Shown piece by piece: positions 49,973 through 61,367 of a DNA stretch of 64,000 nt. The stretch is from NCBI GenBank assembly GCA_963930775.1, contig OZ005700.1, positions 8,876,609 through 8,940,608 on the forward strand. Reading direction: 5' to 3'. The notes beneath the pieces are model-generated. The model worked only from the letters and a program-made list of their open reading frames with translations, did no database searches and had not been told where the DNA came from. Both the position numbers and the translations under genes were made by a program. The DNA comes from Cliona cf. orientalis (Eukaryota > Porifera > Demospongiae > Clionaida > Clionaidae). Numbering within the stretch: the first letter of the stretch is position 1; the number at the start of each line of letters is the position of its first letter.

Positions 49973-50122
49973 CGAGGAAGTTGGGGTTAAATATTGCAAT
50001 ACGCGAAAGTTTCCAACGCGCGATCGTTTGCGGACTGCGGGTATTTAAACGAGGAAGTTGGGGTTAAATATTGCAATACGCGAAAGTTTCCAACGCGCGA
50101 TCGTTTGCGGACTGCGGGTATT
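49973..50122. repeat. 75-bp tandem duplication
   Basis: Two essentially identical copies in tandem of a unit starting AAACGAGGAAGTTGGGGTTA and ending GCGGACTGCGGGTATTT. The second copy abuts the TTAA that borders the long inverted-arm element. The AAACGAGGA start also occurs in the palindrome at 52254-52297. Confidence 0.9.
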
Positions 50123-50311
50123 TAAGGCGCGTGCCCAGGGCACGACCTTTGACCTCGCCGCCAAGATTCAAATTCGGCGAGTTTGCCATGGCTATGTAGC
50201 CATTCTCTCACCACTGTGAAGCCCTTACAATGCACTTTACATAGCATGCGCGGTACCATACAAGCGCGCCAAACAATAGAGATTTGAACAGCTGCTGTCT
50301 GACAGTTTCAT

Positions 50312-50866
50312 TATCTCCCCAGTAGAAATTTACTTTTCTGTGGTTATGAGGTAATTGTGGTGTAATGTATGATGAAACCTATGGTGTAATCTCTTAGGTA
50401 ATCTATGAGGTAATTATGAGAAAATCCAGGGCCTCGCTGGAGCCTTTCTGGGACTTGAAAATCAGTAAATATGTAGAGTATCTTACGCGCGTATCCAGCG
50501 AATACATTACAAGCTGAGCGCTACTTTCTCTGAGAAGCACTGTTGGTTGAACTTCACGTGTTTCCTTGGCTTACGTAATGCCGTGGATAGCCTTGCGCTA
50601 TATATAGCACGCATCACTACAAGGGGCTGGCCCGCACGGCGACTGCAGCAGCGTGACCAACCTGAAATTCGGAAGGAATACTGTGCTGTCGAGTTCGTCT
50701 CTGTAATTGAAGCATCGAAACTTGTCGCTATCAAGGTTGAGAGTCGATCTTTGACGCCATCTCCATGATTTCTGGGGCCAGCATCGATCGATGTGTACGC
50801 ATTCTATTGACGACCTTTTACCACATGCACCGTTATACTGTGCAGCTACTGGGGAGATGGTCAAGG
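50312..50866. mobile_element. Insertion in the left arm, ATCTCCCCAGTAG inverted ends
   Basis: The right arm lacks this segment. Inverted ends ATCTCCCCAGTAG (50313) and CTACTGGGGAGAT (about 50846). Host sequence GTTTCAT appears before and a similar GTTCAT after. About 555 bp, no gene recognised. Confidence 0.65.
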
Positions 50867-50892
50867 GTTCATAACAAAAAACAAAGTAAATA

Positions 50893-52250
50893 ATGGCTTC
50901 ACAGGCAAAACTCAAGGTGAGCTAGCTGAATATCAACAAAACATCATAAATAATAACTAAAATTCCATTAGGCCACTACAAATTGCATAGTTGTTTCCCG
51001 TCCTGGCTGTCGCTTCAATAGCATGCGGGCGGGCGGTTAATTTTTATTATTCATTATTCATTATTACCGGATGTGGTATAAACCACAAACGGTCGCCGGG
51101 GTACATGACTCGAGCTAATCTCGCCATCTACAGCTGACATGGTAAGCACAGTCTTAGAACTATGAATGAAGCTACTCACGAGTATAGCGATCATCATGCA
51201 GAGCGAGAATTGCAGTGAGCAAGTACTGAATGAGCCATCAACATCACAACCTTGGCTTGCAACTCGAGCGCGTAAATAATATTGAAATTTTCAATTACGT
51301 CATCAATATTTTCGTTTTAATAGAAAATAAGTGCAATAATAGAAAAAGTAGGCGGTAGGTCAAAAGGCATGCGGGCGGTGGACGGGAAACTATGATCCAA
51401 TTTGTAGTGGCCTTAGCTTGAGGTACATTATAAGGAACAGGCTCCAAGTGACTTTCTGGAGGAGCTCAGGCTACTGATAGGCTCTCATCCAGGGATAGAG
51501 CTAGTATCCACGAAGTGTATCTGTGACAGCTGTCCAACCGAGAATTCCTCCAGCTCCTCTGCTACTGGCCAAGCCACTGCTCCCTCAGCAAAGAAAGGTT
51601 ATCCTGCAGTCACTAAACATAAAATTTAATACCATATACAGTCAGAAAAATCAGTGGGGATTAAATTTGGCAGTTTGGCAGTCCATCTTTGTAACCGCCA
51701 ATATTATGACATTGTACATGTATGGCATTCCAATACTGAACTGCCAAATTTATGTCCGCCAATACCTTTGTAGTGTTCGTCATTCCCACCAATATTTCCA
51801 GTTGTACATTAGCATAGTGGTAACTTACGTTTATATAGATCCAAGCGGATACGATCCTCCTGTGCTCGATGGTCCGAATGCCTGCCCACACTGCCATCTG
51901 TCCCCCTGTGTGATAGAGAGACCACCCAGTTGGGTAAGGGGCTCTTCAGCACCAAGTCTTGGGAATAATTCCAAGCGTTTCACACTATACGGGAGGTTTT
52001 GGACATTTTTACGTCAGCTGGGTGTGTGGAACCATCCTACATACCTACAACACAAGCGTACAAAGACGAGTGTAATGGACACTAGGGATGTGCTGCCTGC
52101 TTGTGTAGTAAGGGTAAGCCTATTTACTTTTATAACCATAGGAGCTTACAATAATATCGAGTATGGTCCTTTCAGGAGGTGCGTCGCAGATTCCCTAATC
52201 CACCTGGGGTGCCTTACACCAACTTCAAGTCATCGTCACGCGAGTTCTAA
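50893..52250 (+). CDS. P2X7-intracellular-domain-type protein, left-arm copy
   Basis: Four exons, join(50893..50916,51417..51597,51839..52113,52176..52250), 184 residues. Exon 1 is MASQAKLK. Exon 2 has HPGIELVSTKCICDSC and a Ser-rich stretch. Exon 3 has the Cys/His set CPHCHLSPC, then FTLYGRFWTFLRQLGVW and RDVLPACVVR. Exon 4 is EVRRRFPNPPGVPYTNFKSS then SREF and stop. The last two segments match the P2X7 ballast region (DFAILPSCCRWRIRKEFP followed by YSGFK). In P2X7 this zinc-binding domain binds guanine nucleotide; here there is no channel domain. Such stand-alone proteins are multi-copy in several invertebrates. Intron 1 contains a Harbinger-like MITE that ends next to the acceptor, and intron 2 contains a worn MITE. 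Confidence 0.8.
50971..51412. mobile_element. PIF/Harbinger-like MITE in intron 1
   Basis: 442 bp. Ends GGCCACTACAAATTGCATAG and a right end whose reverse complement starts GGCCACTACAAATTGGATCA. The 3-bp target duplication TTA (50968-50970 and 51413-51415) is confirmed because the right arm (about 61117) has the empty site CCATTAGCTTGA. Three-base TTA/TAA duplications are typical of PIF/Harbinger. Confidence 0.85.
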
Positions 52251-52253
52251 TCG

Positions 52254-52297
52254 TTTATACCCCGCCTCCTCGTTTAAACGAGGAGGCGGGGTATAAA
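52254..52297. promoter_or_regulatory. Perfect 44-bp palindrome with TATA box
   Basis: Each 22-nt arm is TTTATACCCCGCCTCCTCG+TTT and its exact complement. The right arm runs into GTATAAAAGGG, a strong TATA motif. It begins three bases after the stop codon of the left-arm gene. Confidence 0.8.
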
Positions 52298-53505
52298 AGG
52301 GCCCGCCCTGGACGGAAGCAATCTTTACACACCCAGAAATTTACGATCCTGTTCCGATAGTGTAGACGACTCGGTCCTGTTCCAGTACTGTATTCGGTAT
52401 TGATTCGATCACGTTCACGTTCCAATACTGCAGATATCGGATTGATTCGAGCCTGTCCATGAACACTATTGAATCGGGATGGTACTCTACAGCGTTGTAT
52501 CGATACGAAACTGACCCATACTGAAATGGTACTGTAAACCGATATCTATTCAATAGTGTGGTTGTGCAGTAAGCTATCGAGATCTGCAATCGCCAACGAA
52601 TCGATCTAGAAACTTTAATATGGATCATGTGAGATCTTGGAAACCGCTTAGAAACAAGAACATGAAGAAAGAAGTCGGTGTGCGCTGCCAGTGGCTAAGG
52701 AGAGAGCCAGCTACTGTCCTGAGCTTAGTGTCGGATCCGATAGACCTCCAAATAATTTATTGAACCTCTGGCAGTGCATCCGAAGTACGTAAGCTTACTT
52801 ATAAAAATAATAATGGTGTGTGCATGTGTAATAGACCACTCATATCCATGACAGCGACGGTGCTGAGGAAGAGTGGAGAACCAACTAGAATGCAAGGTGC
52901 AGTTTTGTGGACACATCATCAGTATCCAGCTGGAAAGCTGCCAAGAAAGTGGTTAACAAACTATATCAAGCGCTAAACTGAGAGAGACATTGCCCACCAT
53001 AGTTGCTCTCGTGGCTCGTGCACTGCTATGGTATGCATATTGACGCTAATTTCAAGTAGTGGTAGTCATGTATGTTAAATTTTTCCTACCACTTCAGGAA
53101 CTTGGAAGATGCTTCGGGAAAATATGGAGATACTGACGTCGAGTGACTGACATGTTAACCTTGATACTCCAAAAATGGTGATCAAATTCTGGTCCAAAGT
53201 GGAAAATTCAAACAACAGGCAAGTGGATGATGTGAGTTGAACAGTTTATGTGCATACAACACACAAACATGTACCAGCCACATACATCAGTTTCTTACCT
53301 AGTTTAATACCTGGCTCCTCCCGACATTCGCAACTGGTCTGGTTAACTACACAAGGGTTTGGCAGGAGGCAGCTGGTCGGGGTGTGCCCATATTGCACCC
53401 AGGGGTGTAACATGCATTCCTCAGGCTTGGGGGTAATGCCGGATACTCATTGAATTTCTTCTCTTTCCCTCCCTCCTCCCCTTCACACACAGGAAGGGTT
53501 GGTTA

Positions 53506-53733
53506 TAGCCTCGTACCCAAGGAGGAGAAAAGAGGGCCTGGTACCTATTGCACGTGCATGTGCCAACTACCCCAAGAAAACCTGGGGTGCCGTGAACGAC
53601 TGTATGCTTTTTTGCTCTCCTTACGCACCTATGGTACAAAGCGATGATATGACATAAGTGCGAGAGGAGAGCGAAAAAGCGTACAGTCGTTCACGGTACC
53701 CCAGGTTAGTCTAAGGTTCTGGGTACGAGGCTA
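53506..53733. mobile_element. Foldback MITE, TAGCCTCGTACCCA ends
   Basis: Ends TAGCCTCGTACCCA and TGGGTACGAGGCTA are inverted. Inner arms CCTGGGGTGCCGTGAACGAC and GTCGTTCACGGTACCCCAGG are also inverted. 228 bp, non-coding. Related by end sequence to the CTCGTCCCC group. Confidence 0.75.
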
Positions 53734-54279
53734 GGTTGGTTAGTGTTCTCTTTTCAGGTTCGTGTTCTCCATTAGGGTATCCCAATGTGACTGGTGGTTG
53801 CGAGGGGGGTAGCTTTAATTTGGCCCTTCCCTCGAACCCCTTTTTCAATCCCGCACTTAACTGCATTATAATATCTAATAACGTTTTAATTATCCTTTGG
53901 TTTTTAACATCCAACAGAGCTGTACTGCCAGAATGCATCTCTCTACCACTACACTGTATCAAGCTACGTTTCATTCACTGTCCAGTACACACCATAAGGG
54001 TGCAATATTGGCAGATTAGACACATTATACGATAACTATAGACTGTGGACTGTCTAAAGTGAATTGTAGATGCTTCTCCAATATTAGACACCTTGTATAC
54101 ATACATTAGATGATGTCACATAATATTGTATAAATTCAGTCTTTTAACTTAGTCTTGTCTGAAGTGTCTACAGTGTCTAAAGTGTCTACAGTTGCCACAT
54201 TATATGCGCTTTATACACACTCTATACAGATAATATATTATGTGCAACATTATACTGTATGTGTATAATGTATATAAAG

Positions 54280-54870
54280 TGCCTCAACCCCCTTGCCAAA
54301 CTATTTAATGTTTAAATACCACAACCCCCCTGCCAAACCATTTAGTGTTTAAATGCCACGACCCCCCTGCCAAACATATTTAACGCCATGACCCCCTGCC
54401 AAACTATTAAATTTAATGTTTAAATGCCACGACCCCCCTGCCAAACATATTTAACGCCATGACCCCCTGCCAAACTATTAAATTTAATGTTTAAATGCCA
54501 CGACCCCCCTGCCAAACATATTTAACACCATGACCCCCCTGCCAAACTATTTAATTTTAAACGCCACGACCCCCTGCCAAACATATTTTAATGTTTAAAT
54601 GCCACAACCCCCCTGCCAAACTATTTAATGTTTAAACGCCACGATCCCCCTGCCAAACGTATTTCAATGTTTAAACGCCACGACCCCCCTGCCAAACGTA
54701 TTTCAATGTTTAAATGCCACGACCCCCGCCGAGTGTATTAAATGTAATATTTATTAAATACCTCGACCCCCTGCCAAACGTAATGTTTGAATATACTATC
54801 CCTTTTTAAATGCCCTGCCAAATATATTTTTACTGTTTAAGCACTCGACGACTCTGCCAAACGTTAATGA
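54280..54870. repeat. Minisatellite with CCCCCTGCCAAAC core
   Basis: About a dozen units of TTTAAATGCCACGACCCCCC followed by TGCCAAAC, with spacers of variable length (roughly 30-60 bp). Units decay toward the right end. Confidence 0.85.
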
Positions 54871-54984
54871 TAATGAGACCAGCTAGTCATTTCCCCTCAA
54901 AAAATTTTATATGTCATTAAAACGAAAACGCTCGACCATTGACACTTTTGGCATTCTATTCTATTATAAAGTAATTGTACGTAG

Positions 54985-55970
54985 TCTATACACACCAACT
55001 CTATACAGTCTATTGTGAACTGCAGTCTAATGTGTGTATATAGTGAGTCTAATCAATGCAATATTGACACTTTAGATATGGCCTCGCATTATAGATCTAT
55101 TAATTAAACTCACCGTAGATCTAGTTTATACACACTAACTTTATACAGTCTATTGTGAACTGCAGTCTAATGTGTGTATATAGTGAGTCTAATCAATGCA
55201 ATATTGATACTTTAGACACTTTAGACATGGCCTTGCATTATAGATCTATTAATTAAAGTCACCGTAGATCTAGTTTATACACACCAACTTTATACAGTCT
55301 ATTGTGAACTGCAGTCTAATGTGTGTATATAATGAGTCTAATCAATGCAATATTGACACTTTAGACACTTTAGACATGGCCTTGCATTATAAATCTATTA
55401 ATTAAAGTCACCGTAGATCTAGTTTATACACACCAATTTTATACAGTCTATTGTGAACTGCAGTCTAATGTGTGTATATAGTGAGTCTAATCAATGCAAT
55501 ATTGATACTTTAGACACTTTAGACATGGCCTTGCATTATAGATCTATTAATTAAAGTCACCGTAGATCTAGTTTATACACACCAACTTTATACAGTCTAT
55601 TGTGAACTGCAGTCTAATGTGTGTATATAATGAGTCTAATCAATGCAATATTGACACTTTAGACACTTTAGACATGGCCTTGCATTATAAATCTATTAAT
55701 TAAAGTCACCGTAGATCTAGTTTATACACACCAACTTTATACAGTCTATTGTGAACTGCAGTCTAATGTGTGTATATAGTGAGTCTAATCAATGCAATAT
55801 TGACATTTTAGACACTTTAGACATGGCCTTATTATAGATCTAATAATTATTAAAGTCACCATAGATCTAGTTTATACACACCAACTCTATACAATCTATT
55901 GTGAACTGCAGTCTAATGTGTGTATATAGTGAGTCTAATCAATGCAATATTGACACATTAGACACTTTAG
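54985..55970. repeat. 149-bp satellite array, about seven units
   Basis: The landmark CAGTCTATTGTGAACTGCAG recurs at about 55006, 55146, 55295, 55444, 55593, 55742 and 55892, giving steps of 140, 149, 149, 149, 149 and 150. Units 3 and 5, and 4 and 6, look more alike, suggesting a two-unit higher order. Confidence 0.92.
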
Positions 55971-56180
55971 ACATTCTCTGGTAATAACTAATGTTAAGTC
56001 CATAATAATATTGTGTATTGCTTGATAAAATGTAGTGGTACTTTTGATACTTTACACTTTAGACAATTATACTTTATAGTCTACACTAATACTAAATGAT
56101 ACCATACTTTACACTTATATATAATAGGTATAAAGTATAATATGTCTAAATAGCCAATATTGCACCTGTCTCGTACACAC

Positions 56181-56476
56181 ACGCTCTCCGAGGCTCTGTT
56201 GAAAATCTGGCCAGTTGTCCCCAGCAGCTGTCTCCCTGGCTTCATGGACAAATAAGTTGGAACATGACTATAAAATAATATAGCAATTCTATTGTTTGAA
56301 TAGTATTTTACTGTGTGTTGTGTACATGCAATAGTTCATTTTTTCATCCTTCTTTTGTATGTTTTATCACTCAATTCAGCTGTCAGTAATGCGAGTATTA
56401 CATATTAATTATTATACAGAGTAGTATATAGAACCAGTTCAGGATCGTTTCAGCATTGGCTTCCACAGTATCGAAT
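56181..56476. repeat. 296-bp direct repeat, copy 1
   Basis: Begins ACGCTCTCCGAGGCTCTGTT and ends TTCCACAGTATCGAAT. Almost identical to 56668-56963 (one difference noticed: ACATGACT versus ACACGACT). Non-coding. Confidence 0.9.
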
Positions 56477-56655
56477 AGACTGTATAAAGTTGGTGTGTAT
56501 AAACTAGATCTACGGTGACTTTAATTAATAGATCTATAATGCAAGGCCATGTCTAAAGTGTCTAAAGTATCAATATTGCATTGATTAGACTCACTATATA
56601 CACACATTAGACTGCAGTTCACAATAGACTGTATAAAGTTAGTGTGTATAAACTA
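56477..56655. repeat. Inverted satellite fragment between the direct repeats
   Basis: Reverse-complement copy of a little more than one 149-bp satellite unit (for example CTGCAGTTCACAATAGACTG). It is the only inverted piece of the satellite seen. Confidence 0.88.
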
Positions 56656-56667
56656 GATGCTGGGGAC

Positions 56668-56963
56668 ACGCTCTCCGAGGCTCTGTTGAAAATCTGGCCA
56701 GTTGTCCCCAGCAGCTGTCTCCCTGGCTTCATGGACAAATAAGTTGGAACACGACTATAAAATAATATAGCAATTCTATTGTTTGAATAGTATTTTACTG
56801 TGTGTTGTGTACATGCAATAGTTCATTTTTTCATCCTTCTTTTGTATGTTTTATCACTCAATTCAGCTGTCAGTAATGCGAGTATTACATATTAATTATT
56901 ATACAGAGTAGTATATAGAACCAGTTCAGGATCGTTTCAGCATTGGCTTCCACAGTATCGAAT
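56668..56963. repeat. 296-bp direct repeat, copy 2
   Basis: Partner of 56181-56476. It continues into a GATTTTGGGCGCAGTTG-type repeat (56964-57125) that also occurs inverted at about 60600-60770. Confidence 0.9.
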
Positions 56964-57149
56964 CGATATCGTACTCGTTTCGAGCCCGTCAATCGTTACT
57001 GAATCGGGAACGGTGTTTCAATATCGATACAGGCTCGCGCCGGCGATTTTTGATTTTGGGCGCAGTTGGAGGGTCAAAGGTCACATTTAACCCCTTCGGG
57101 ACGGGAATTTTAATGTCGGAATCCACGATCGATGAATCAATGATGCCTT

Positions 57150-57460
57150 CGTCCCCAGACCCCACCCCCAAAAGGAGGAAAGGGTCTGGTACACATCGAG
57201 CGCTTTTTGGGTCTTGCTGACTTGGCATGTCTGAATTCTGTCGCACCAATCAGATTCACGCCATGTGGCTTGCATGTGATTATCGTGTGACCCCGCGCGC
57301 TAGCCGCCTATTGCTGCACGTGAGAGCCGCTGATGCGTTGCCATGCCTATACGATGCGTTGTCATGACGATCACATGACCTGCTGCATCCTGTGCGCCCC
57401 AAAAAGCGCTCGATGTGTACCAGACCCTTTCCTCCTTTTGGGGGTGGGGTCTGGGGACGA
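57150..57460. mobile_element. Foldback MITE, CGTCCCCAG ends
   Basis: Ends CGTCCCCAGACCCCACCCCC and GGGGGTGGGGTCTGGGGACG are perfect inverted copies. The arms extend about 70 bp to AGCGC. The body of about 170 bp is non-coding. Same end family as 14432-15099 and 59977-60324. Confidence 0.88.
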
Positions 57461-57989
57461 GACTAGCCTTGTACCTGCTTATACTGACCTACTGCATGGA
57501 ACTCAAACAACTGCTGTATGTGTCACAGGGCTAGCTATTTGGACTCGCAGGGTGCATGTATGTTGGGGCCAATTATTATTTGTTTCTAAAAAAATTGAAT
57601 GTACTTGCCGATCCAAAATGTTGGCAGTCAATCAATTTTCATTTCTCATAGTACATTGTATGCATGCCCTAAGCTGTTTGAGTTAAATAAACTGATTGGT
57701 AGATTTAATAATGAATAAATTAATGCAATTCCCTCCTGTATCTGAAAGGATGTAGCTATATGTTCTTATTCTACAGTGCTTATGAAAATCAAACGCAGGT
57801 GACACATAAATTGCTACATGTATGCACCAACTGAAAAAGTCAGTACTTCAGCACAATTTGAACTTCCTTCAACATCTGAAACTTCCTCTTGTAATAATCA
57901 TCACTTGATACTTGTGCAAATATAATTAAATAACGTGTGTAATAATAATAAAAATTGCAAAGAGGGTTCAAAATTGTACAATGTAATAT

Positions 57990-58310
57990 CAAGAGTATAT
58001 ATATAATAGGAAGAGAAGGGAGAGTATCCTACTCTGTATACTGCTGTGCAAACGCACTGCGGATAATTAAATCCGTATATCCTTGTAAACTGTAGTATAC
58101 TCCACATATCATCTTGTAGTCAAGTGAGTGTTGGCCAATAATTGGTCTAGGACAGCCCACCTGGGTACTACCCAGCTACAGTACTCACCAGTACTGGTGG
58201 GTTTCACAGTTTGTTTGAGTCAACCACTCAAATTTAATTATCCGCAGTGCGTTTGCACAGTAGTATATGGAGTAGGATACTCTCCCTTCTCTTCCTATTA
58301 TATACTCTTG
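57990..58310. mobile_element. Foldback element with about 80-bp arms
   Basis: Left arm CAAGAGTATA ... GGAAGAGAAGGGAGAGTATC ... CAAACGCACTGCGGATAATT; the right arm is its inverted copy ending TATACTCTTG. The loop is about 155 bp. No ORF of note. Confidence 0.85.
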
Positions 58311-58927
58311 GTAATATGCATGGTTGAGTATCGTTTCCAGTGTGATACCAGCCAATCTCCATTGCCGCTTTGCTCACTCCGAAACGGCAACGTTGTGCTA
58401 TGGACCAGAAGAGTAATTTTTAGTCATTGATATCATATGCATTCACGAAGTACCTGAGAGATACAAAAGAGGAAATTATTGTCAGTAATCACCTCCCACA
58501 AGGATTAATTCCTAAGGTCCTAAGCCTGTTTACTGTGTGTTGTTATAGACCAAGGATCAAGAATGCAATACTATTGTTTAGAATCATAATTGTCACTAAT
58601 AGCCAGAGTGGTGAAAATGTAGGTGTTTAAAGACCAAAATCTATCCAATCGAGTGATGTATATCGAGTATCATAAATCATGACCCATGTCATGCAGTTTG
58701 CCAGTTATCTGACTGAACATATATAAGGTCAACATAAAAGTCAGGGTTTTATCTGGCCCAAAAATTAGGGGGGAGATATGGGAAAAGTTGAAGTAATGGG
58801 CTGCCTTGGCGGCCCAAGGGGGTGGGTGCGGGAGGGGGACATGCCCCCTCCCGCGCAAAGCGCGGGAAACTAAAGCATGAATTAATATTAATGTTCCCAT
58901 AAAGGCACCTAAGTAACATAATTATTA

Positions 58928-59524
58928 CCCCGCGCGCATGCGCAAGGGGTAAAGTAATCGGTTGTGTCGTCGTCGTCGGCGGCGGCGTCGTCGTCGTTAG
59001 CACAAAAATCGCCATATCTCGAGATTTAGGCGTCTAAGCGACTCGTAAGCACAACAAATCAATCGAATTCGGCGAAAAAATGGCTTCAGTGTTCGTCAAA
59101 TCGAGGGACACGGTCCACGAGCGTCATAAATAGTGCATGTTTGTTGGCCACCGTAGCCACGCCTATCGACAGTGCCCATCAATGCATAATACATGACCAT
59201 TATGCTTTCTGCTCATGCGCACAACTAATAAGCGTAAGACTGGTAAAGGTCGTCGATGTTCTAAATACATGTAATTCTCGTGAAGTGACTGAAATCTGAA
59301 GCCCCATGGAACCAATCAGTATGTGATATAGCTATACTATTATTATAACAAACTATAGGTACAAGTTCATGTCTTCCTAGTCTGGGTGCAGAGAGGGCTG
59401 TTTCAAGTGTCACCAGAACAATTATTAAGCATGCAGCATTTCCATTATTCAAGTCTCTCAAGTTCACAAAAGTATAGCCATGCACCAAAAATAAATCTAT
59501 ACATTGCACAATGTGCGCGCGGGG
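58928..59524. mobile_element. MITE with CCCCGCGCGCA ends, TA-flanked
   Basis: 597 bp. Ends CCCCGCGCGCATG and (CA)ATGTGCGCGCGGGG are inverted, with TA on both sides (58926-58927, 59525-59526). It contains a (GTC)n/(GGC)n stretch at about 58965-59000. Confidence 0.7.
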
Positions 59525-59976
59525 TATGTGCTCTACAGAGCTCTAGTTAGTCTAGGTGATATTATTATAATTATTCAGATAGTCATGCACACTAATAATG
59601 GACATATGGAGTACAATTAAAACACGAGCTGTATGCATTTAATTGTGAAATCTCATGAATTTTGGGGGGGGGGGGGGGTGGTGGACAGAACCTCTTTGGG
59701 GGAGGGAACACACCCTGCTAGGCTCTATGCAGATAAACCCCTGTACATACAGTACATGATACACTACTACAATGCCATGTGGATACCACAGAACCTCCCA
59801 GTTTTTCAATGTATCTGCATGAAATATAGGAGAATGGGAGGGTCTGAGGACAAGGAAAAAAGAAAATTTTGAATAAGCTGGTATAATATTATTTCAAATG
59901 GCGGCTGATGAGAAAAACTAAAATGACAACAAAACCATGCACACGGGTTACGAAGGCTGACTGTCTAGTGGAATGT

Positions 59977-60324
59977 TAGCTTCGTCCCCAGGCTTTCTTG
60001 GGGGAGGAAAAAAGAGAGTCTGGTAACAATTGCATGCACATGTGCCAAAATCTCTGTATACTATCCATTTGATCGTATACTACTACCCAAGCTCAAAAGT
60101 CGCCCAGGCACTCGAAAAGTATCTTACCATCAGCTAGTGATGGTGTCTAGGAGATTTAAATGAGGTAAATCACTCAAATGTTGATTTTTATCCCCTCTAA
60201 AGGCCATTTTGTTGAAAACTCACTTACCATGTTTTGTTGGTAAGGGTTCGCACATGCACACAGTCATTAACAGGAGGCTCTCTTTTCCCGGGCCCTCACC
60301 CAAGAGAGCCTGGGGACAAGGCTA
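59977..60324. mobile_element. Foldback MITE, TAGCTTCGTCCCCAGGC ends
   Basis: Left end TAGCTTCGTCCCCAGGCTTT and right end AGAGCCTGGGGACAAGGCTA are imperfect inverted copies with arms of about 60 bp. Non-coding, same end family as 57150-57460. Confidence 0.78.
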
Positions 60325-60699
60325 GTGGAGTGTATAATGTACCCACCACTTGACTCCACTAGACAACCACAGCAGTTAATGAGCTTGACTACGGATTACA
60401 GAGTGGGATCCATACTGGCTTGGTGAAGTATCATCTACACATTAAAATAATAATATTATCCTGACAGCTCATATTAATTCCGATCACTTTGCATGCCGTT
60501 CATACTTACATTTTAATACATGTTGAGTGAACAGCTCCTCATTCCTGGCCAGGTTGCAATGAGGTTGGTACGTGTATGTTCTCGAGTACCTCAGCTCAAG
60601 TCAAGAAACATCATAACCGACGGGTTAAGATTGACCTTTGACCTCCCAACTGCGCCCAAAATCAAAAAATCGCCTCGCGCCGCAGAATCCTGTACCGAT

Positions 60700-61199
60700 A
60701 CATATGGTACAGGGTCGATTCAATACCGTTTTCGATCCCGATTCGAGAATCGATTTCTGGGTACGGGGTGTGTACACAAGGGGAGAGGTGGCAGTACGGA
60801 CAGGCATTGGGTCCATTGAGCTCTGGAGGATCGTACCCACATGGACCTACAAAGATAAGTTACCACTATATTAATGTATAAAGCTTTATAAATATTGGTG
60901 GGAATGTTTAGTAACTGCAGGATAACCTTTCTTGGACTTCTCTGCTGTGGGAGCAGTGACTTGACCTGTAACAGAAGAGCTGGAAGAACTGGTAGACTGG
61001 CAGCTGTCAAGGATGCACCTCGTGGAAGAGAGCTCTATCCCTGGATGGGAGGCTACCAAGACTCTGAATTCCTCCAAGAAGTCATTTGGAGGCTGTTCCT
61101 TGTAGTATACTTCAAGCTAATGGATATTTAGTTATTATTTATAATTTATGTTTTGTTGATATTCAGCTAGCTCACCTTGAGTTTTGCCTGTGAAGCCAT
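60700..61199 (-). pseudogene. P2X7-ICD-type gene, truncated right-arm copy
   Basis: Exons complement(61176..61199) MASQAKLK, complement(60927..61116) LEVYYKEQPPNDFLEEF onward, and exon 3 from 60846 downward (GYDPPELNGPNACPYCHLSP). The splice sites match those of the left copy. After CPYCHLSPCV the sequence runs into an unrelated repeat and stops, so the RDVLPACVV and exon 4 parts of the P2X7-type domain are missing. Host-type or transposon cargo gene; truncation is clear. Confidence 0.75.
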
Positions 61200-61367
61200 T
61201 ATTTGCTAAGTTTTTTTGTTATGAAACTGTCAGACAGCAGCTGTTCAAATCTCTATTGTTTGGCGCGCTTGTATGGTACCGCGCATGCTATGTAAAGTGC
61301 ATTGTGAGGGCTTCACAGTGGTAAGAGAATGGCTTCATAGCCATGGCAAACTCGCCGAATTTGAATC

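Noticed and set aside
51523-52296. 257-codon plus-strand ORF
   Set aside because: It reads through introns 2 and 3 of the P2X7-ICD-type gene in mixed frames; splice sites shared with the right-arm copy support the four-exon model.
54280-54870. CRISPR-like regular repeats
   Set aside because: Spacing is irregular, spacers are AT-rich repeats themselves, and the context is eukaryotic; it is a minisatellite.
56181-56963. 296-bp direct repeats as terminal repeats of a retroelement
   Set aside because: The interior is only an inverted satellite fragment of about 180 bp with no coding signal; a local duplication explains it better.
57333-57686. ORFs sharing SARCVPDPFLLLGVGSGDE on both strands (56989-57686)
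   Set aside because: They come from the inverted ends of the foldback MITE, not from a protein family.
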